34,178 nt of DNA from an uncultured Gammaproteobacteria bacterium (GTDB lineage Bacteria; Pseudomonadota; Gammaproteobacteria; Magnimaribacterales; D2472): contig CAJXAZ010000005.1 in NCBI GenBank assembly GCA_913050015.1, positions 1 through 34,178 on the forward strand. Reading direction: 5' to 3'. Both the position numbers and the translations under genes were made by a program. The notes beneath the pieces were generated by a model that saw nothing but the letters and a program-made list of their open reading frames with translations, was not told the DNA's origin and ran no database searches. Below are positions 1-8,525 of the stretch, in pieces (the first letter of the stretch is position 1; the number at the start of each line of letters is the position of its first letter).

Positions 1-1058
1 TTTACTCGTGGGTAGCCTCTAGATCAAATCTCAAAAAAATTATTATTTACTGTTATTCATTTCTAATTCTTAATTTATTAGCCTTTTTATATGCATGGAG
101 AGTTCTTGATATGGGAGATTCAATTCTCCTTGGTCAGGTATTTTATATTTGGTGTAATGTTTATTCATTTTTTGTAGTATCAATTTTCTGGGTGTTAATA
201 ATAAATATTTTCAGAAATTCTAAATCAAGAAGTTTTTATGGTGTTATTGCCGCAGGAGGTTCTATTGGTGCTTTTTTTGGTTCTGAGATATCTAAAAGGT
301 TTGCATATTCATTTGAAGAGTTTGGATTAGAATTCTTTTCACTCTCAGCAGCCATCTTACTTTTTCTTGCCATGCTGGTTGCTATTTTTATCATCAACAT
401 AAGTAGTTCTGTAAAAGAGTTGCATGAATCTGAGGAGATCGGTGGAGGAAGCCTAGACGCTATTAAGAATGTAATTAAAACTTCTGAAATTAGATCTATA
501 GCTATATATACCTGGATATGGACAGCATTAATGACAGTTCACTGGGTTACTGCTATATCAATTATCGATGATTGGTCTCAAGACCCTCAAGAAAGAATAA
601 TATTTTTTAGTCAAATGGAACAAGTAGTAACACCATTAACATTAATTACCCAATTATTTCTGACAAATAATATTATTAAATATTGGGGTATTAAAAATAT
701 ACTAATTTCATATGGATTTTTATTTTTATTAGCCTTTATCTCTTATGGTCTCATGCCATCCATAACAGTCGTAGCTATAGCAACAGTTGCTCTAAGACTC
801 TTTGAATATGGCATTAATAAGCCAACACGAGAAACGATTTATAGTTTCTTGAATAAAAATGATAGATATAAATCATCAGTATTTATAGACACTTTTATTA
901 CGAGATTCGGAGATCTAACTGGCGTAAGCTTTATTGCCTTGGGTAAAATGGCAAGTGTTGGATTTAGTGTTATGCCAGTCCTTGCAATTCCATTTGCAGC
1001 TGTACTTTCTTACACCGGGATTAGAATATCAAAAAACTCTTCCCTTAAAGACCTCTAG
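1..1058 (+). CDS. MFS transporter of the NTP/NTP exchange (Npt1/Npt2-like) type, 5'-truncated by window edge
   Basis: This is the C-terminal three quarters of a multi-pass inner-membrane carrier. The reading frame is open to the first base (first full codon at 3), so the ATG at 111 is internal and the true start lies outside the window. Visible features are at least eight hydrophobic segments, an 'IAAGGSIGAFFG' glycine-rich loop, and near the end 'EYGINKPTRETIYSFL' followed by 'FIDTFITRFGD'. These blocks are familiar to me from bacterial MFS proteins related to the ATP/ADP (NTP/NTP) exchangers. The substrate cannot be read from the sequence. In free-living bacteria these relatives are not proven nucleotide exchangers, so the name marks a family and not an activity. 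The last 14 bases overlap the convergent bepA gene. Confidence 0.75.
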   Translation, partial: YSWVASRSNLKKIIIYCYSFLILNLLAFLYAWRVLDMGDSILLGQVFYIWCNVYSFFVVSIFWVLIINIFRNSKSRSFYGVIAAGGSIGAFFGSEISKRFAYSFEEFGLEFFSLSAAILLFLAMLVAIFIINISSSVKELHESEEIGGGSLDAIKNVIKTSEIRSIAIYTWIWTALMTVHWVTAISIIDDWSQDPQERIIFFSQMEQVVTPLTLITQLFLTNNIIKYWGIKNILISYGFLFLLAFISYGLMPSITVVAIATVALRLFEYGINKPTRETIYSFLNKNDRYKSSVFIDTFITRFGDLTGVSFIALGKMASVGFSVMPVLAIPFAAVLSYTGIRISKNSSLKDL

Positions 1059-2493
1059 ATCCTTCAACTATTTTTTTAATTGCAACAATTTTTGTCATTA
1101 TTCTTTCCGAAGTTTGGAAATTATTTTTTGTAAGATTTATTGCAAATTCTAACTGATTCAAGGCTTGCTCATTTTCTCCAAGAAGTAAAAAGTATTCAGC
1201 TCTACTTTGATGATAGCCAACTATATTTTTACCATCTCTTTGTATTTCTGATAGAAATAACCATAACTCTGGATTGGTATTTTTTCTTAATAGCTGATCC
1301 CTTATAAGCTCTTCCGCTTGAGAGTATTCACCCATCTCAACAAGTAATTTAGCTTTAGTTGTTGAAAGAGGATAGTTCCTGGGAGAGATATCTAAAAAAA
1401 CATCCGAAAGATATATCGCTTCATCATATTTTTTTGCATTAGTTAATATTTCAATTTTAGATGTATTTAAAAGTAAGTTTTTTGGGTATTTTCTTATCAA
1501 GCTATCAATGAGCGCTAGACTATTATAAAAATCATTAACCTTGTTATATGCCAGAGCTAGGCCATAAACGTTTGAATCAGAACGGCTTTCATTAACTCTA
1601 GATTTATAAATTCTTACAGAGTTAGATGGTATTTTTTCATAATAAATTTCTAATCTAGATTTGATAAAAGAGTACTCAAGACTATTTTCTTTCGCACCTG
1701 GTTCGGAAATATTTTCCGCTGCATTAAATGCATCACTTATTCTTGAGGAGGAGAGGGGGTGAGTAAGAAGAAATTCTGGAGGAATGTCGCCGGATAATCT
1801 TCTAATATTATTCATATTTTCAAACATTTCACCCATTGATTCTGGCTTGTATCCTGCCTTGGTAAGATTAATAAAACCAACTCTATCTGCCTCTCTTTCA
1901 AAAAGTCTGCTGTATCTTAGGCTTTCTGTCCTAATAGCTGCAGGACCAAGGGCAACTGCTTGAGGGTTTTTGCTTATCATAGCAATGGCAATGGATGAGG
2001 CCATAATTAATGCCGAGGCTAAGCCGGTATCTTTAGCTTTTAAAACGTTTCTAGCAAAGTGTCTTTGGCTTAAATGAGCAAGCTCATGAGAAAGCACCGA
2101 TGCAAATTGACCTTCATTATCTGCATTTAGAAAAAGACCGCCGTTGACACCAATTATTCCACCTGGAGCTGCAAATGCATTAAGCGAACTATCATCGATC
2201 ATCAATACAGAAAAATATCTGTCCTTTACTTGGCTATACTCAGAAAGTCTGTAAATTAATAACTCAGTATATTCATGAATTATTGGATCTTTAATTAATG
2301 GAGCTTGCGAATATATCTGTTTGAGAAACTCATTTCCAATCGCTCTTTCCTGGCTTGAAGATACTGCTCCAGAGACTCTATCGCCAAGTTCTGGAAGCGA
2401 TTGATCTGTTTCCTCATCACCATAGGAGATGGCAATGAAACCAGCCAAGATAAAAAAAATATAATTTTTTATTTTCATTTTTCTAAGTATCAT
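1045..2493 (-). CDS. bepA: BepA-like periplasmic M48 metalloprotease/chaperone with TPR repeats
   Basis: BepA (YfgC) is a periplasmic zinc protease and chaperone that promotes or degrades stalled outer-membrane proteins such as LptD and works with the BAM complex. The protein has an N-terminal signal peptide (basic MILRKMKIK, hydrophobic core, cleavage near SYG-DE), an HELAH zinc motif at about residues 136-140, a second zinc-ligand region 'FEREADRVGF', and a C-terminal half of helical TPR-like repeats. The frame is open to a further ATG at 2532, but that would put a polar extension before the signal peptide. I chose the ATG at 2493; the ATG at 2478 is equally possible. It is divergent from perM, as in E. 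coli, and its neighbourhood with bamB and bamC fits an envelope-quality role. Its 3' end overlaps the upstream transporter by 14 bases. Confidence 0.9.
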   Translation of the reverse strand: MILRKMKIKNYIFFILAGFIAISYGDEETDQSLPELGDRVSGAVSSSQERAIGNEFLKQIYSQAPLIKDPIIHEYTELLIYRLSEYSQVKDRYFSVLMIDDSSLNAFAAPGGIIGVNGGLFLNADNEGQFASVLSHELAHLSQRHFARNVLKAKDTGLASALIMASSIAIAMISKNPQAVALGPAAIRTESLRYSRLFEREADRVGFINLTKAGYKPESMGEMFENMNNIRRLSGDIPPEFLLTHPLSSSRISDAFNAAENISEPGAKENSLEYSFIKSRLEIYYEKIPSNSVRIYKSRVNESRSDSNVYGLALAYNKVNDFYNSLALIDSLIRKYPKNLLLNTSKIEILTNAKKYDEAIYLSDVFLDISPRNYPLSTTKAKLLVEMGEYSQAEELIRDQLLRKNTNPELWLFLSEIQRDGKNIVGYHQSRAEYFLLLGENEQALNQLEFAINLTKNNFQTSERIMTKIVAIKKIVEGSRGL

Positions 2494-2507
2494 GTAAATC
2501 GATTTAC
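2494..2507. repeat. Perfect 14-bp palindrome just upstream of bepA start
   Basis: GTAAATCGATTTAC reads identically on both strands and abuts the chosen bepA start codon at 2493. If bepA is transcribed from the divergent intergenic region, the palindrome lies in its 5' leader, where it could be an operator or a small RNA hairpin next to the initiation site. No regulator is identified and it may be chance in AT-rich DNA. Confidence 0.3.
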
Positions 2508-2638
2508 CTGTAAAACTAACATAAAAGAGCATTTTGGATTACTATAAACTTTTGTTATTGTATACATTATTATATATACAATTTATTTGACCGTGCCTAT
2601 GTATGCATAGTTTCAATAAAAATTTTTAAAAGTAAAAT

Positions 2639-3685
2639 ATGATTGAACAATTGAATAGTTTTTTTAAAAAAATCTTTAATAATGAAGAGACCATTATCTT
2701 TTCTGTATTAATTCTATTTGCATTGGTTATGTTTACCTTTTTTGGATCTGTTTTAACTCCTTTCTTAGTTAGTATAGTTGTTGCGTATCTCCTAGTCGGT
2801 GTTCAAAAGAAGATTGAGTCATTTAATGTAAGTAAAAAAATATCCTTAATAGCTACATTTTTAATATTTATTATCGCCTCTCTGACGCTTTTGATCTGGT
2901 TGGTGCCTCTCCTATATATTCAGCTGCAGGCATTTGTTTTAGATATACCTAACTTATTCAATGATTTTTTAACTTTTGTTGCAGCTCTTCCAGCTTCATA
3001 TCCAGAGCTTATTTCCTCAGAACAGATTTCTATATTTTTTCAAGCAGTATCATCTGAGCTATCATCTATAACTCAGAATCTAGTCAAGTCATCAATATCA
3101 GGAATTCAAAGCACTATTACAGTACTTTTATACATAATACTTTTTCCAATCTTGGTGTATTTTTTCTTATTTGATAGAAAAAATATAATAGATGGCCTTA
3201 TAAAGTTAATACCTGGAAAGAGAGAAATGCTCTCTAATGTATGGAGCGAGATGGATGGGCAGTTGAGTAATTATGTTCGTGGTAAAACTCTTGAGATATT
3301 CATAATTGGCGTGTCTGCTGCAATTATTTTTACTTCATTGGGACTTAAATATTCTGCATTACTTTCAGTCTTAGTTGGCCTGTCAGTTATTATTCCTTAC
3401 GTAGGAGCTTTTTTAGTTACGATTCCTGTAATAATAGTTGGACTGCTCCAGTTTGGCTTAGGGCCTTCTTTTTATATACTTTTAGGGCTTTATTTATTAC
3501 TTCAAGCTCTTGATGGCAACCTATTGGTTCCTATTATTTTCTCAGATGCTGTAAAGCTGCATCCAGTTGCCATTATTTTGGCAGTATTTATTTTTGGAAG
3601 CATGTTTGGTTTCTGGGGCGTATTTTTTGCAATACCGATGGCTACTTTTATCAAAGCCGTCTGGAATGCTTGGCCATCAAATTAA
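2639..3685 (+). CDS. perM: AI-2E family transporter / PerM-like permease
   Basis: A 348-residue inner-membrane protein of the AI-2E transporter (PerM/YhhT/YdiK) superfamily. It has the family's arrangement: two adjacent N-terminal membrane helices, a third segment near residues 70-95, an amphipathic periplasmic stretch (about 95-150), then about five C-terminal helices, with 'PYVGAFLVTIPVIIVG' and 'DGNLLVPIIFSDAVKLHP' typical of the family. Length is close to E. coli PerM. Some relatives are Na+/H+ antiporters or autoinducer-2 exporters, and the substrate here is unknown. The divergent pairing with bepA is the main support for the perM name over other paralogues. No convincing Shine-Dalgarno precedes the ATG. 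Confidence 0.8.
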   Translation: MIEQLNSFFKKIFNNEETIIFSVLILFALVMFTFFGSVLTPFLVSIVVAYLLVGVQKKIESFNVSKKISLIATFLIFIIASLTLLIWLVPLLYIQLQAFVLDIPNLFNDFLTFVAALPASYPELISSEQISIFFQAVSSELSSITQNLVKSSISGIQSTITVLLYIILFPILVYFFLFDRKNIIDGLIKLIPGKREMLSNVWSEMDGQLSNYVRGKTLEIFIIGVSAAIIFTSLGLKYSALLSVLVGLSVIIPYVGAFLVTIPVIIVGLLQFGLGPSFYILLGLYLLLQALDGNLLVPIIFSDAVKLHPVAIILAVFIFGSMFGFWGVFFAIPMATFIKAVWNAWPSN

Positions 3686-3692
3686 GAAAATA

Positions 3693-4163
3693 TTAATTTA
3701 AATCTTTAACTGCAGCCAAGACCTCATCAACGTGACCTGTAACCTTAACTGTTCGCCATTCTTTAATAACCTTTCCTTCAGTATTTATTAAAAAAGTACT
3801 TCTATCGATTCCAATATACTGCCTTCCGTACATTGATTTTAATTTCATCACATCGAAGGCATTGCAAACCTTCTCATCTGGATCAGATAAAAGCTCAAAA
3901 GGAAAAGATTGTTTTAACTTGAAATTTTCGTGTGACTTAATACTTTCTCGTGAAACTCCAATTATTTCTGTATTAAGTTTTTTAAATTTTTTATGATTAT
4001 CTGTGAAATTCTGACCCTCAGTTGTACATCCAGGGGTGCTATCTTTTGGATAGAAATATATTACCAAGTTCTTACCAATAAAATCTTTATTTGAAAGAGT
4101 TAAATTGCTTGTGCATTCTGCTTTAAAGTTTGGACATTTCTTGCCTTCTAGTTTTTTTGTCAT
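3693..4163 (-). CDS. bcp: Thiol peroxidase, Bcp/PrxQ peroxiredoxin
   Basis: A cytoplasmic thioredoxin-fold peroxidase that reduces hydrogen peroxide and organic hydroperoxides. The peroxidatic cysteine is C46 in 'PKDSTPGCTTEG', and the length (156 aa) is normal for Bcp. The resolving cysteine found five residues later in E. coli Bcp is absent (Q51 here). Other cysteines are C10, C17 and C100. The enzyme therefore either works as a 1-Cys type or resolves through a different cysteine. The gene sits between perM and dapA on the opposite strand. In E. coli bcp also neighbours dapA, with gcvR between them; gcvR is not present here. An AGGAA element sits about 5 bases before the ATG. It converges on perM with a 7-base gap. 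Confidence 0.93.
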   Translation of the reverse strand: MTKKLEGKKCPNFKAECTSNLTLSNKDFIGKNLVIYFYPKDSTPGCTTEGQNFTDNHKKFKKLNTEIIGVSRESIKSHENFKLKQSFPFELLSDPDEKVCNAFDVMKLKSMYGRQYIGIDRSTFLINTEGKVIKEWRTVKVTGHVDEVLAAVKDLN

Positions 4164-4229
4164 AATATTTCCTAAATAGATTTAATTTAAAATAGTGTAT
4201 AGTTCTATTTTTTACTGTAATTTTTTTTG

Positions 4230-5120
4230 ATGCAAGCATTACATGGAAGTTTAGTTGCTTTAGTTACTCCTATGTCTCCAAACGGAGACGTTGATTATGC
4301 GTCTCTTGAAAAGTTAATTGAATGGCATATAGCAAATGGAACCAATGGAATCGTATCTGTTGGGACTACAGGTGAATCATCAACACTTAATCCAGTAGAG
4401 CATTTAGATGTCATAGACTTCACTGTTAGGCATGTAAATAAAAGAATACCCGTTATTGCAGGAACAGGTTCCAACTCCACTCAGGAGGCAATTGAGCTAA
4501 CAGATGAATCAAAAAAACTTGGTGCTGATTACGCTCTTCTCGTTACACCATATTACAACAAACCAAATCAACGAGGCTTAATTTCTCACTATGAAGCAAT
4601 TGCTAACGCAGTTGATATACCTCAAATCTTATATAACGTACCTTCACGAACTGCATGCGACCTCCTTCCATCAAGCGTTAAGGTGCTTTGCGAGCATAGA
4701 AATATTGTAGGAATAAAAGAAGCATTAGATAATATGGATAGAATTAAGGAATTAGTTGAGATATCAAATCAAGCTGGTAGTAATTTTCTTATATATTCAG
4801 GGGACGATCCAACTTTCATGGAATCTCTTGTTCTTGGAGCGCATGGAGTTATTTCTGTTGCAGCAAATATAGTGCCGAAATCAGTTTCAGATATCTGCTC
4901 TATGGTAAGGGCTAATAAATTAAGTGATGCCAAAGAATTAAACTTTAACAATAATGAGCTTTTTAGATTATTATTTATTGAATCTAACCCAATTCCTGCT
5001 AAGTGGATGCTTTATAAGATGGGCTTGATTCAGAATGCAATTAGACTACCTTTGGTAGAATTAGACGGAACTTATCACGATGATGTTATGTCTGAGATTA
5101 AACAACTAGGATTACTATGA
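4230..5120 (+). CDS. dapA: 4-hydroxy-tetrahydrodipicolinate synthase
   Basis: DapA condenses pyruvate with aspartate semialdehyde in the first committed step to diaminopimelate and lysine, supplying peptidoglycan. The TIM-barrel class I aldolase hallmarks are present: 'VSVGTTGES' with the catalytic threonine pair (T46/T47), Y135 in 'ILYNVPSRT', and the Schiff-base lysine K163 in 'IVGIKEALDN'. The frame can begin at a TTG at 4227, but the ATG at 4230 immediately follows and gives the expected N-terminus (MQALHGSLVALVTPM), so it is preferred. No Shine-Dalgarno is seen. A TATAGT at 4198-4203 could be the -10 of its promoter. It overlaps bamC by ATGA. Confidence 0.97.
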   Translation: MQALHGSLVALVTPMSPNGDVDYASLEKLIEWHIANGTNGIVSVGTTGESSTLNPVEHLDVIDFTVRHVNKRIPVIAGTGSNSTQEAIELTDESKKLGADYALLVTPYYNKPNQRGLISHYEAIANAVDIPQILYNVPSRTACDLLPSSVKVLCEHRNIVGIKEALDNMDRIKELVEISNQAGSNFLIYSGDDPTFMESLVLGAHGVISVAANIVPKSVSDICSMVRANKLSDAKELNFNNNELFRLLFIESNPIPAKWMLYKMGLIQNAIRLPLVELDGTYHDDVMSEIKQLGLL

Positions 5121-6094
5121 TTAAAAAATTAACATTACTAAGTGCAATTTTCTTTATTTCTTCTTGTTCATACATATCCGGTCCTGAGGGAATGTTCCCA
5201 TCAACTGAATATGATTTTCTTTCTGAAGGCGTAGAGGGAGATATTTCTCTTCCAGATGGACTAGATTTAATAAAACTAGAAAACCATTACCCTGTTGGAG
5301 AGCTGGAAGCAATCAAGGAAGATCAGGATGTTCCCAAGCCAAGACAGATATTTGCCTCATCAGGCAATAGCTCTGTCCAGTTAAGAAGGCTAGGCGAGCT
5401 AATGTGGATTTATATAGAAACGCTTCCATCTACATCTTGGCCGATATCTAAAAATTACTGGGAAACATCCTCATATCAAATATTAAGTTCAAATCCAGAT
5501 ACTGGAGAAATAGTAATTGACTTCAATGAGTCGTCGACTTTAAAAATGAAAATAGAACATGGTATCAAAGAGGCATCTACTGAAATATTTTTAATCCAAG
5601 TTAATAAAGAGTCTGAGGAGATGGTTAGTAATATTGAACTCATTCAATCAGAGCTTGAAAAAGTAGTTAGTTATTTTGCAGAATCTGTAGATAACTTCTC
5701 AGGAACATCTCTGGCTGCTCAAAACCTTAATGAAATTAAGAAAGCTCAAATTTTTACAGAAAATGGTCAAACTGTTATTGAGCTGGATCTTAGTTTTAAT
5801 AGAGCCTGGTCATCCGTTAGTAAGGCGCTGATTGCTGCTAATATTGTTTCAAATGACATAGACAGGAGTAATGGAATGTTTTATGTAAGTTATGCTGAAG
5901 AGAGTGAGGGTGGATTTTTATCATTCCTAGGACTTGGAAAAAATAATTCTAAAATAGCATTTACAGAAGAGGCTCAATTTGAAATCAGTATTGTTGAAAA
6001 AAATGATAAATCCTATGTAAAAGCAATATCAAAGAATGGTAAAATTGAAGAGTCAGAACAGCTTCTATCAAAAATAAACGAATCACTTAACTAA
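5117..6094 (+). CDS. bamC: Outer-membrane assembly lipoprotein BamC (NlpB)
   Basis: BamC is an accessory lipoprotein of the BAM complex that inserts beta-barrel proteins into the outer membrane. A short signal peptide ends in the lipobox ISSC, with C17 as the lipidation site, followed by an unstructured acidic/proline stretch as in other BamC proteins and two helix-grip-like alpha/beta domains (about 75-185 and 205-325). Overall similarity to E. coli BamC is low, so the call rests on the lipobox, length, the 'DVPKPRQ' linker-like segment and especially the conserved dapA-bamC-purC order. The start overlaps the dapA stop (ATGA), so translation is probably coupled. Confidence 0.88.
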   Translation: MIKKLTLLSAIFFISSCSYISGPEGMFPSTEYDFLSEGVEGDISLPDGLDLIKLENHYPVGELEAIKEDQDVPKPRQIFASSGNSSVQLRRLGELMWIYIETLPSTSWPISKNYWETSSYQILSSNPDTGEIVIDFNESSTLKMKIEHGIKEASTEIFLIQVNKESEEMVSNIELIQSELEKVVSYFAESVDNFSGTSLAAQNLNEIKKAQIFTENGQTVIELDLSFNRAWSSVSKALIAANIVSNDIDRSNGMFYVSYAEESEGGFLSFLGLGKNNSKIAFTEEAQFEISIVEKNDKSYVKAISKNGKIEESEQLLSKINESLN

Positions 6095-6108
6095 CAAATA
6101 AGAAAATC

Positions 6109-6828
6109 ATGGAAAAAATACAAGAAATAACAAAAGGAAAAGCTAAATCTTTATTTACGACATCCAGCGATGATCAATTAATAATGCATTTCAGTGATGA
6201 CACCTCAGCATTCGATGGTAAGAAGATGGAAGCCCTAATGGGCAAGGGATCTGTTAATAATCAATTTAATGCTTTCATCCTAGAGCATCTTCAAAAAAGT
6301 GGAGTTGATACTCATCTCATTGAGGTATTGAGCAAAACTGATTCATTGGTTTATAAGCTTGATATGTTTCCAATTGAATGTGTAATAAGGAATAGAGCAT
6401 CCGGGTCAATATGCAGAAGGCTAGGTACTGAGGATGGCTTAATTCTAAATGATCCTTTATTTGAATTTTTCTACAAAGACGATGATTTGGGAGATCCTTT
6501 GATTAATGATGAGCATATTATTTCATTTGGATGGGCTACAAAAGATCAGATTGATGAAATGAAATTACTAACTTATAAGATTAATACTATTCTTACTGAG
6601 CTATTTATAAATTCAGGATTGATTCTAGTAGATTTTAAGGTTGAGTTTGGTGTTTATAAAGGCAAGATATTACTCGCCGATGAGTTTACTCCAGATGGTT
6701 GCAGGCTTTGGGATTCCGAGACATTAAAAAAAATGGATAAAGATAGATTTAGACAAGGTCTTGGTGATGTTGTTGAATCTTATCATCAAGTTGCAGATAG
6801 ACTGGGCATGAATATAATACTTGACTAA
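6109..6828 (+). CDS. purC: Phosphoribosylaminoimidazole-succinocarboxamide synthase
   Basis: PurC (SAICAR synthetase) joins aspartate to CAIR using ATP in de novo purine synthesis. The 239-residue length is typical of the bacterial short form. Recognisable motifs are 'GKAKSLFTT' near the N-terminus (nucleotide-binding loop), 'FPIECVIRNRASGS' (about residues 85-99), 'DFKVEFG' and 'LLADEFTPDGCRLWD' (about 187-202). It is the third gene of the dapA-bamC-purC cluster, 14 bases after bamC. Its TAA stop at 6826-6828 lies inside the IscR operator that controls the next operon. Confidence 0.97.
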   Translation: MEKIQEITKGKAKSLFTTSSDDQLIMHFSDDTSAFDGKKMEALMGKGSVNNQFNAFILEHLQKSGVDTHLIEVLSKTDSLVYKLDMFPIECVIRNRASGSICRRLGTEDGLILNDPLFEFFYKDDDLGDPLINDEHIISFGWATKDQIDEMKLLTYKINTILTELFINSGLILVDFKVEFGVYKGKILLADEFTPDGCRLWDSETLKKMDKDRFRQGLGDVVESYHQVADRLGMNIILD

Positions 6829-6841
6829 AATAGTCAGGTAT
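6817..6841. promoter_or_regulatory. IscR type-1 operator
   Basis: The 25 bases match every position of the published type-1 consensus for [2Fe-2S]-IscR (ATASYYGACTRWWWYAGTCRRSTAT). The left half is ATACTTGACT, the centre is AAAAT, and the right half is AGTCAGGTAT. It lies immediately upstream of iscR and covers the -35 box, as expected for Fe-S-dependent autorepression. It also includes the purC stop codon. The consensus is from E. coli work. Repression here is inferred from the match plus a full set of IscR cluster ligands. Confidence 0.9.
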
Positions 6842-6848
6842 TTATACT
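6821..6848 (+). promoter_or_regulatory. Sigma70-type promoter of the isc operon
   Basis: TTGACT (6821-6826) and TATACT (6843-6848), separated by 16 bases, each match five of six consensus positions. Transcription would be expected to begin about seven bases past the -10, that is at or next to the iscR start codon at 6855. The -35 box is inside the IscR operator, giving a simple occlusion mechanism. Confidence 0.75.
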
Positions 6849-6854
6849 TCACCC

Positions 6855-7289
6855 GTGAGATTAACCACAAAAAGTAGATATGCTGTAAACGCTCTTACAG
6901 AGCTAAGCATTCTAGAATCAAATGGCCCAGTTTCACTCTCGGATATTTCTTCCAATCAAGACATAGAAATAACATATCTAGAGCAGATCTTTAGAAAGTT
7001 AAGACTTGCAGGAATAGTAAAAAGTATCAGAGGTAGAAATGGTGGTTATCTTTATGCAAAGGACCCATCAAAAGTTTCAGTAAAAGAGATTATGAATGCC
7101 GTTGAAGAAGTAATGGATGCAACTAGCTGCAATGGCACAAGTACTTGTCACAACGGAAATAAGTGTAATACCCATAACCTTTGGCATGAATTAAATGAGG
7201 TGGTTGATAACTACCTAAGTAAAATAACAATAAATAACCTTGTAGAATCGAATAACAGCCCATATATAAGCTTAAGAGAGATTAATTAA
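6855..7289 (+). CDS. iscR: Fe-S cluster-responsive regulator IscR
   Basis: An Rrf2-family winged-helix repressor that senses [2Fe-2S] cluster supply and autoregulates the isc operon. The cluster ligands fall at the E. coli numbers: C92, C98, C104 and H107, with spacing Cx5Cx5CxxH. The DNA-binding part covers about residues 1-75, with 'YLEQIFRKLRLAGIVKSIRG' as recognition helix and start of the wing. Length is 144 aa against about 162 in E. coli, so the C-terminal tail is short. The start is GTG, fixed by homology (MRLTTKSRYAV). No Shine-Dalgarno precedes it, and the promoter position suggests a leaderless or nearly leaderless mRNA. The stop is directly followed by the iscS ATG. Confidence 0.97.
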   Translation: MRLTTKSRYAVNALTELSILESNGPVSLSDISSNQDIEITYLEQIFRKLRLAGIVKSIRGRNGGYLYAKDPSKVSVKEIMNAVEEVMDATSCNGTSTCHNGNKCNTHNLWHELNEVVDNYLSKITINNLVESNNSPYISLREIN

Positions 7290-8510
7290 ATGAATACACA
7301 ATCAACAATTTATTTGGACTACGCATCAACTACTCCTGTAGACCCAAGAGTTGCATCAAAGATGATGGAATTCTTAACCCCTGATGGAGAGTTTGGTAAT
7401 CCCGCATCTAGATCACATAGGTATGGATGGAAGGCTGATGAGGCCGTGGAAGAAGCCAGATCGCATGTAGCAAACCTAGTTAACTGCGACCCTAGAGAGA
7501 TAGTTTGGACTTCTGGAGCTACTGAGGCAGATAATTTAGCCATAAAAGGTGTCGCGAGATTCTATAAATCAAAAGGCAATCATATTATTACTTCTAAAAT
7601 AGAGCACAAGGCAGTTCTCGACCCATGTAGACAGCTTGAAAGAGAAGGTTTTGAGGTCACATACTTAGATCCAGATGAGGGTGGAATAATATCACCAGAA
7701 GCTATTAAATCTGCCATGAGAGATACAACTATTTTAGTTTCAATCATGCATATTCATAACGAGCTTGGAACCCTTAACGATTTAGAAGCAATAGGAAATA
7801 TTACAAGAAAAGCAGGTGTATTCTTTCATGTTGATGCTGCCCAGAGCACCGGAAAGGTCGACATAGATTTATCATCACTTCCTGTCGATTTGATGTCATT
7901 TTCTGCTCATAAAACATACGGACCTAAAGGAATTGGAGCTTTGTTTGTAAGAAGAAAGCCAAGAGTAAGAATTGAAGCTCTTATCCATGGCGGAGGTCAT
8001 GAAAGAGGCATGAGAGCTGGAACTCTTCCTACGCATCAAATAGTTGGAATGGGAGAAGCATTTAAGATTGCTAAGGAGCAAATGAAAGAAGATCATGAAA
8101 AAATAAAAGCATTCCATACAAAATTCTTGAAAGAAGCTATGAAGATCGAGCATGCATATATAAATGGAGATGTTGATAACAAAGTACCTAATATATTAAA
8201 TATTAGTTTTAATTTTGTAGAAGGAGAGTCTTTGATCATGGGGTTAAAAGATATTGCCGTTTCATCGGGTTCTGCCTGCACATCCGCAAGTTTAGAGCCA
8301 TCATATGTTCTAAGGGCCCTAGGTAGAAAAGATGAATTAGCTCATAGCTCTATTAGATTCTCATTTGGCAGATTTACTAACGAAGAAGATATAGATAAAA
8401 CATTATCCATATTACACAATGTAGTTGAAAGACTAAGAGAGCTTTCACCATTATGGGAGATGCATCTAGACGGTGTTGATCTTGATACAGTTCAATGGAA
8501 CACCCACTAA
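7290..8510 (+). CDS. iscS: Cysteine desulfurase IscS
   Basis: A PLP enzyme that removes sulfur from cysteine and passes it as a persulfide to IscU and to tRNA thiolation pathways. The PLP lysine is K208 in 'FSAHKTYGPKG', and the catalytic mobile-loop cysteine is C330 in 'SSGSACTSASLEPS'. The C-terminus ends with the IscS-type 'LRELSPLWEM...GVDLDTVQW', which distinguishes it from SufS and from NifS-type relatives. Length (406) is close to E. coli IscS (404). It begins at the base after the iscR stop, second gene of the isc operon. Confidence 0.98.
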   Translation: MNTQSTIYLDYASTTPVDPRVASKMMEFLTPDGEFGNPASRSHRYGWKADEAVEEARSHVANLVNCDPREIVWTSGATEADNLAIKGVARFYKSKGNHIITSKIEHKAVLDPCRQLEREGFEVTYLDPDEGGIISPEAIKSAMRDTTILVSIMHIHNELGTLNDLEAIGNITRKAGVFFHVDAAQSTGKVDIDLSSLPVDLMSFSAHKTYGPKGIGALFVRRKPRVRIEALIHGGGHERGMRAGTLPTHQIVGMGEAFKIAKEQMKEDHEKIKAFHTKFLKEAMKIEHAYINGDVDNKVPNILNISFNFVEGESLIMGLKDIAVSSGSACTSASLEPSYVLRALGRKDELAHSSIRFSFGRFTNEEDIDKTLSILHNVVERLRELSPLWEMHLDGVDLDTVQWNTH

Positions 8511-8525
8511 AAAGGAAAATTAATT

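Noticed and set aside
111..113. ATG at 111 as the start of the first transporter
   Set aside because: The frame is open to base 3 and the upstream codons encode hydrophobic sequence consistent with more of the protein, so the gene is cut by the window edge.
3686..3692. Possible bidirectional terminator between perM and bcp
   Set aside because: The seven-base gap and its flanks are AT-rich, but I could not find a stem with adequate pairing.
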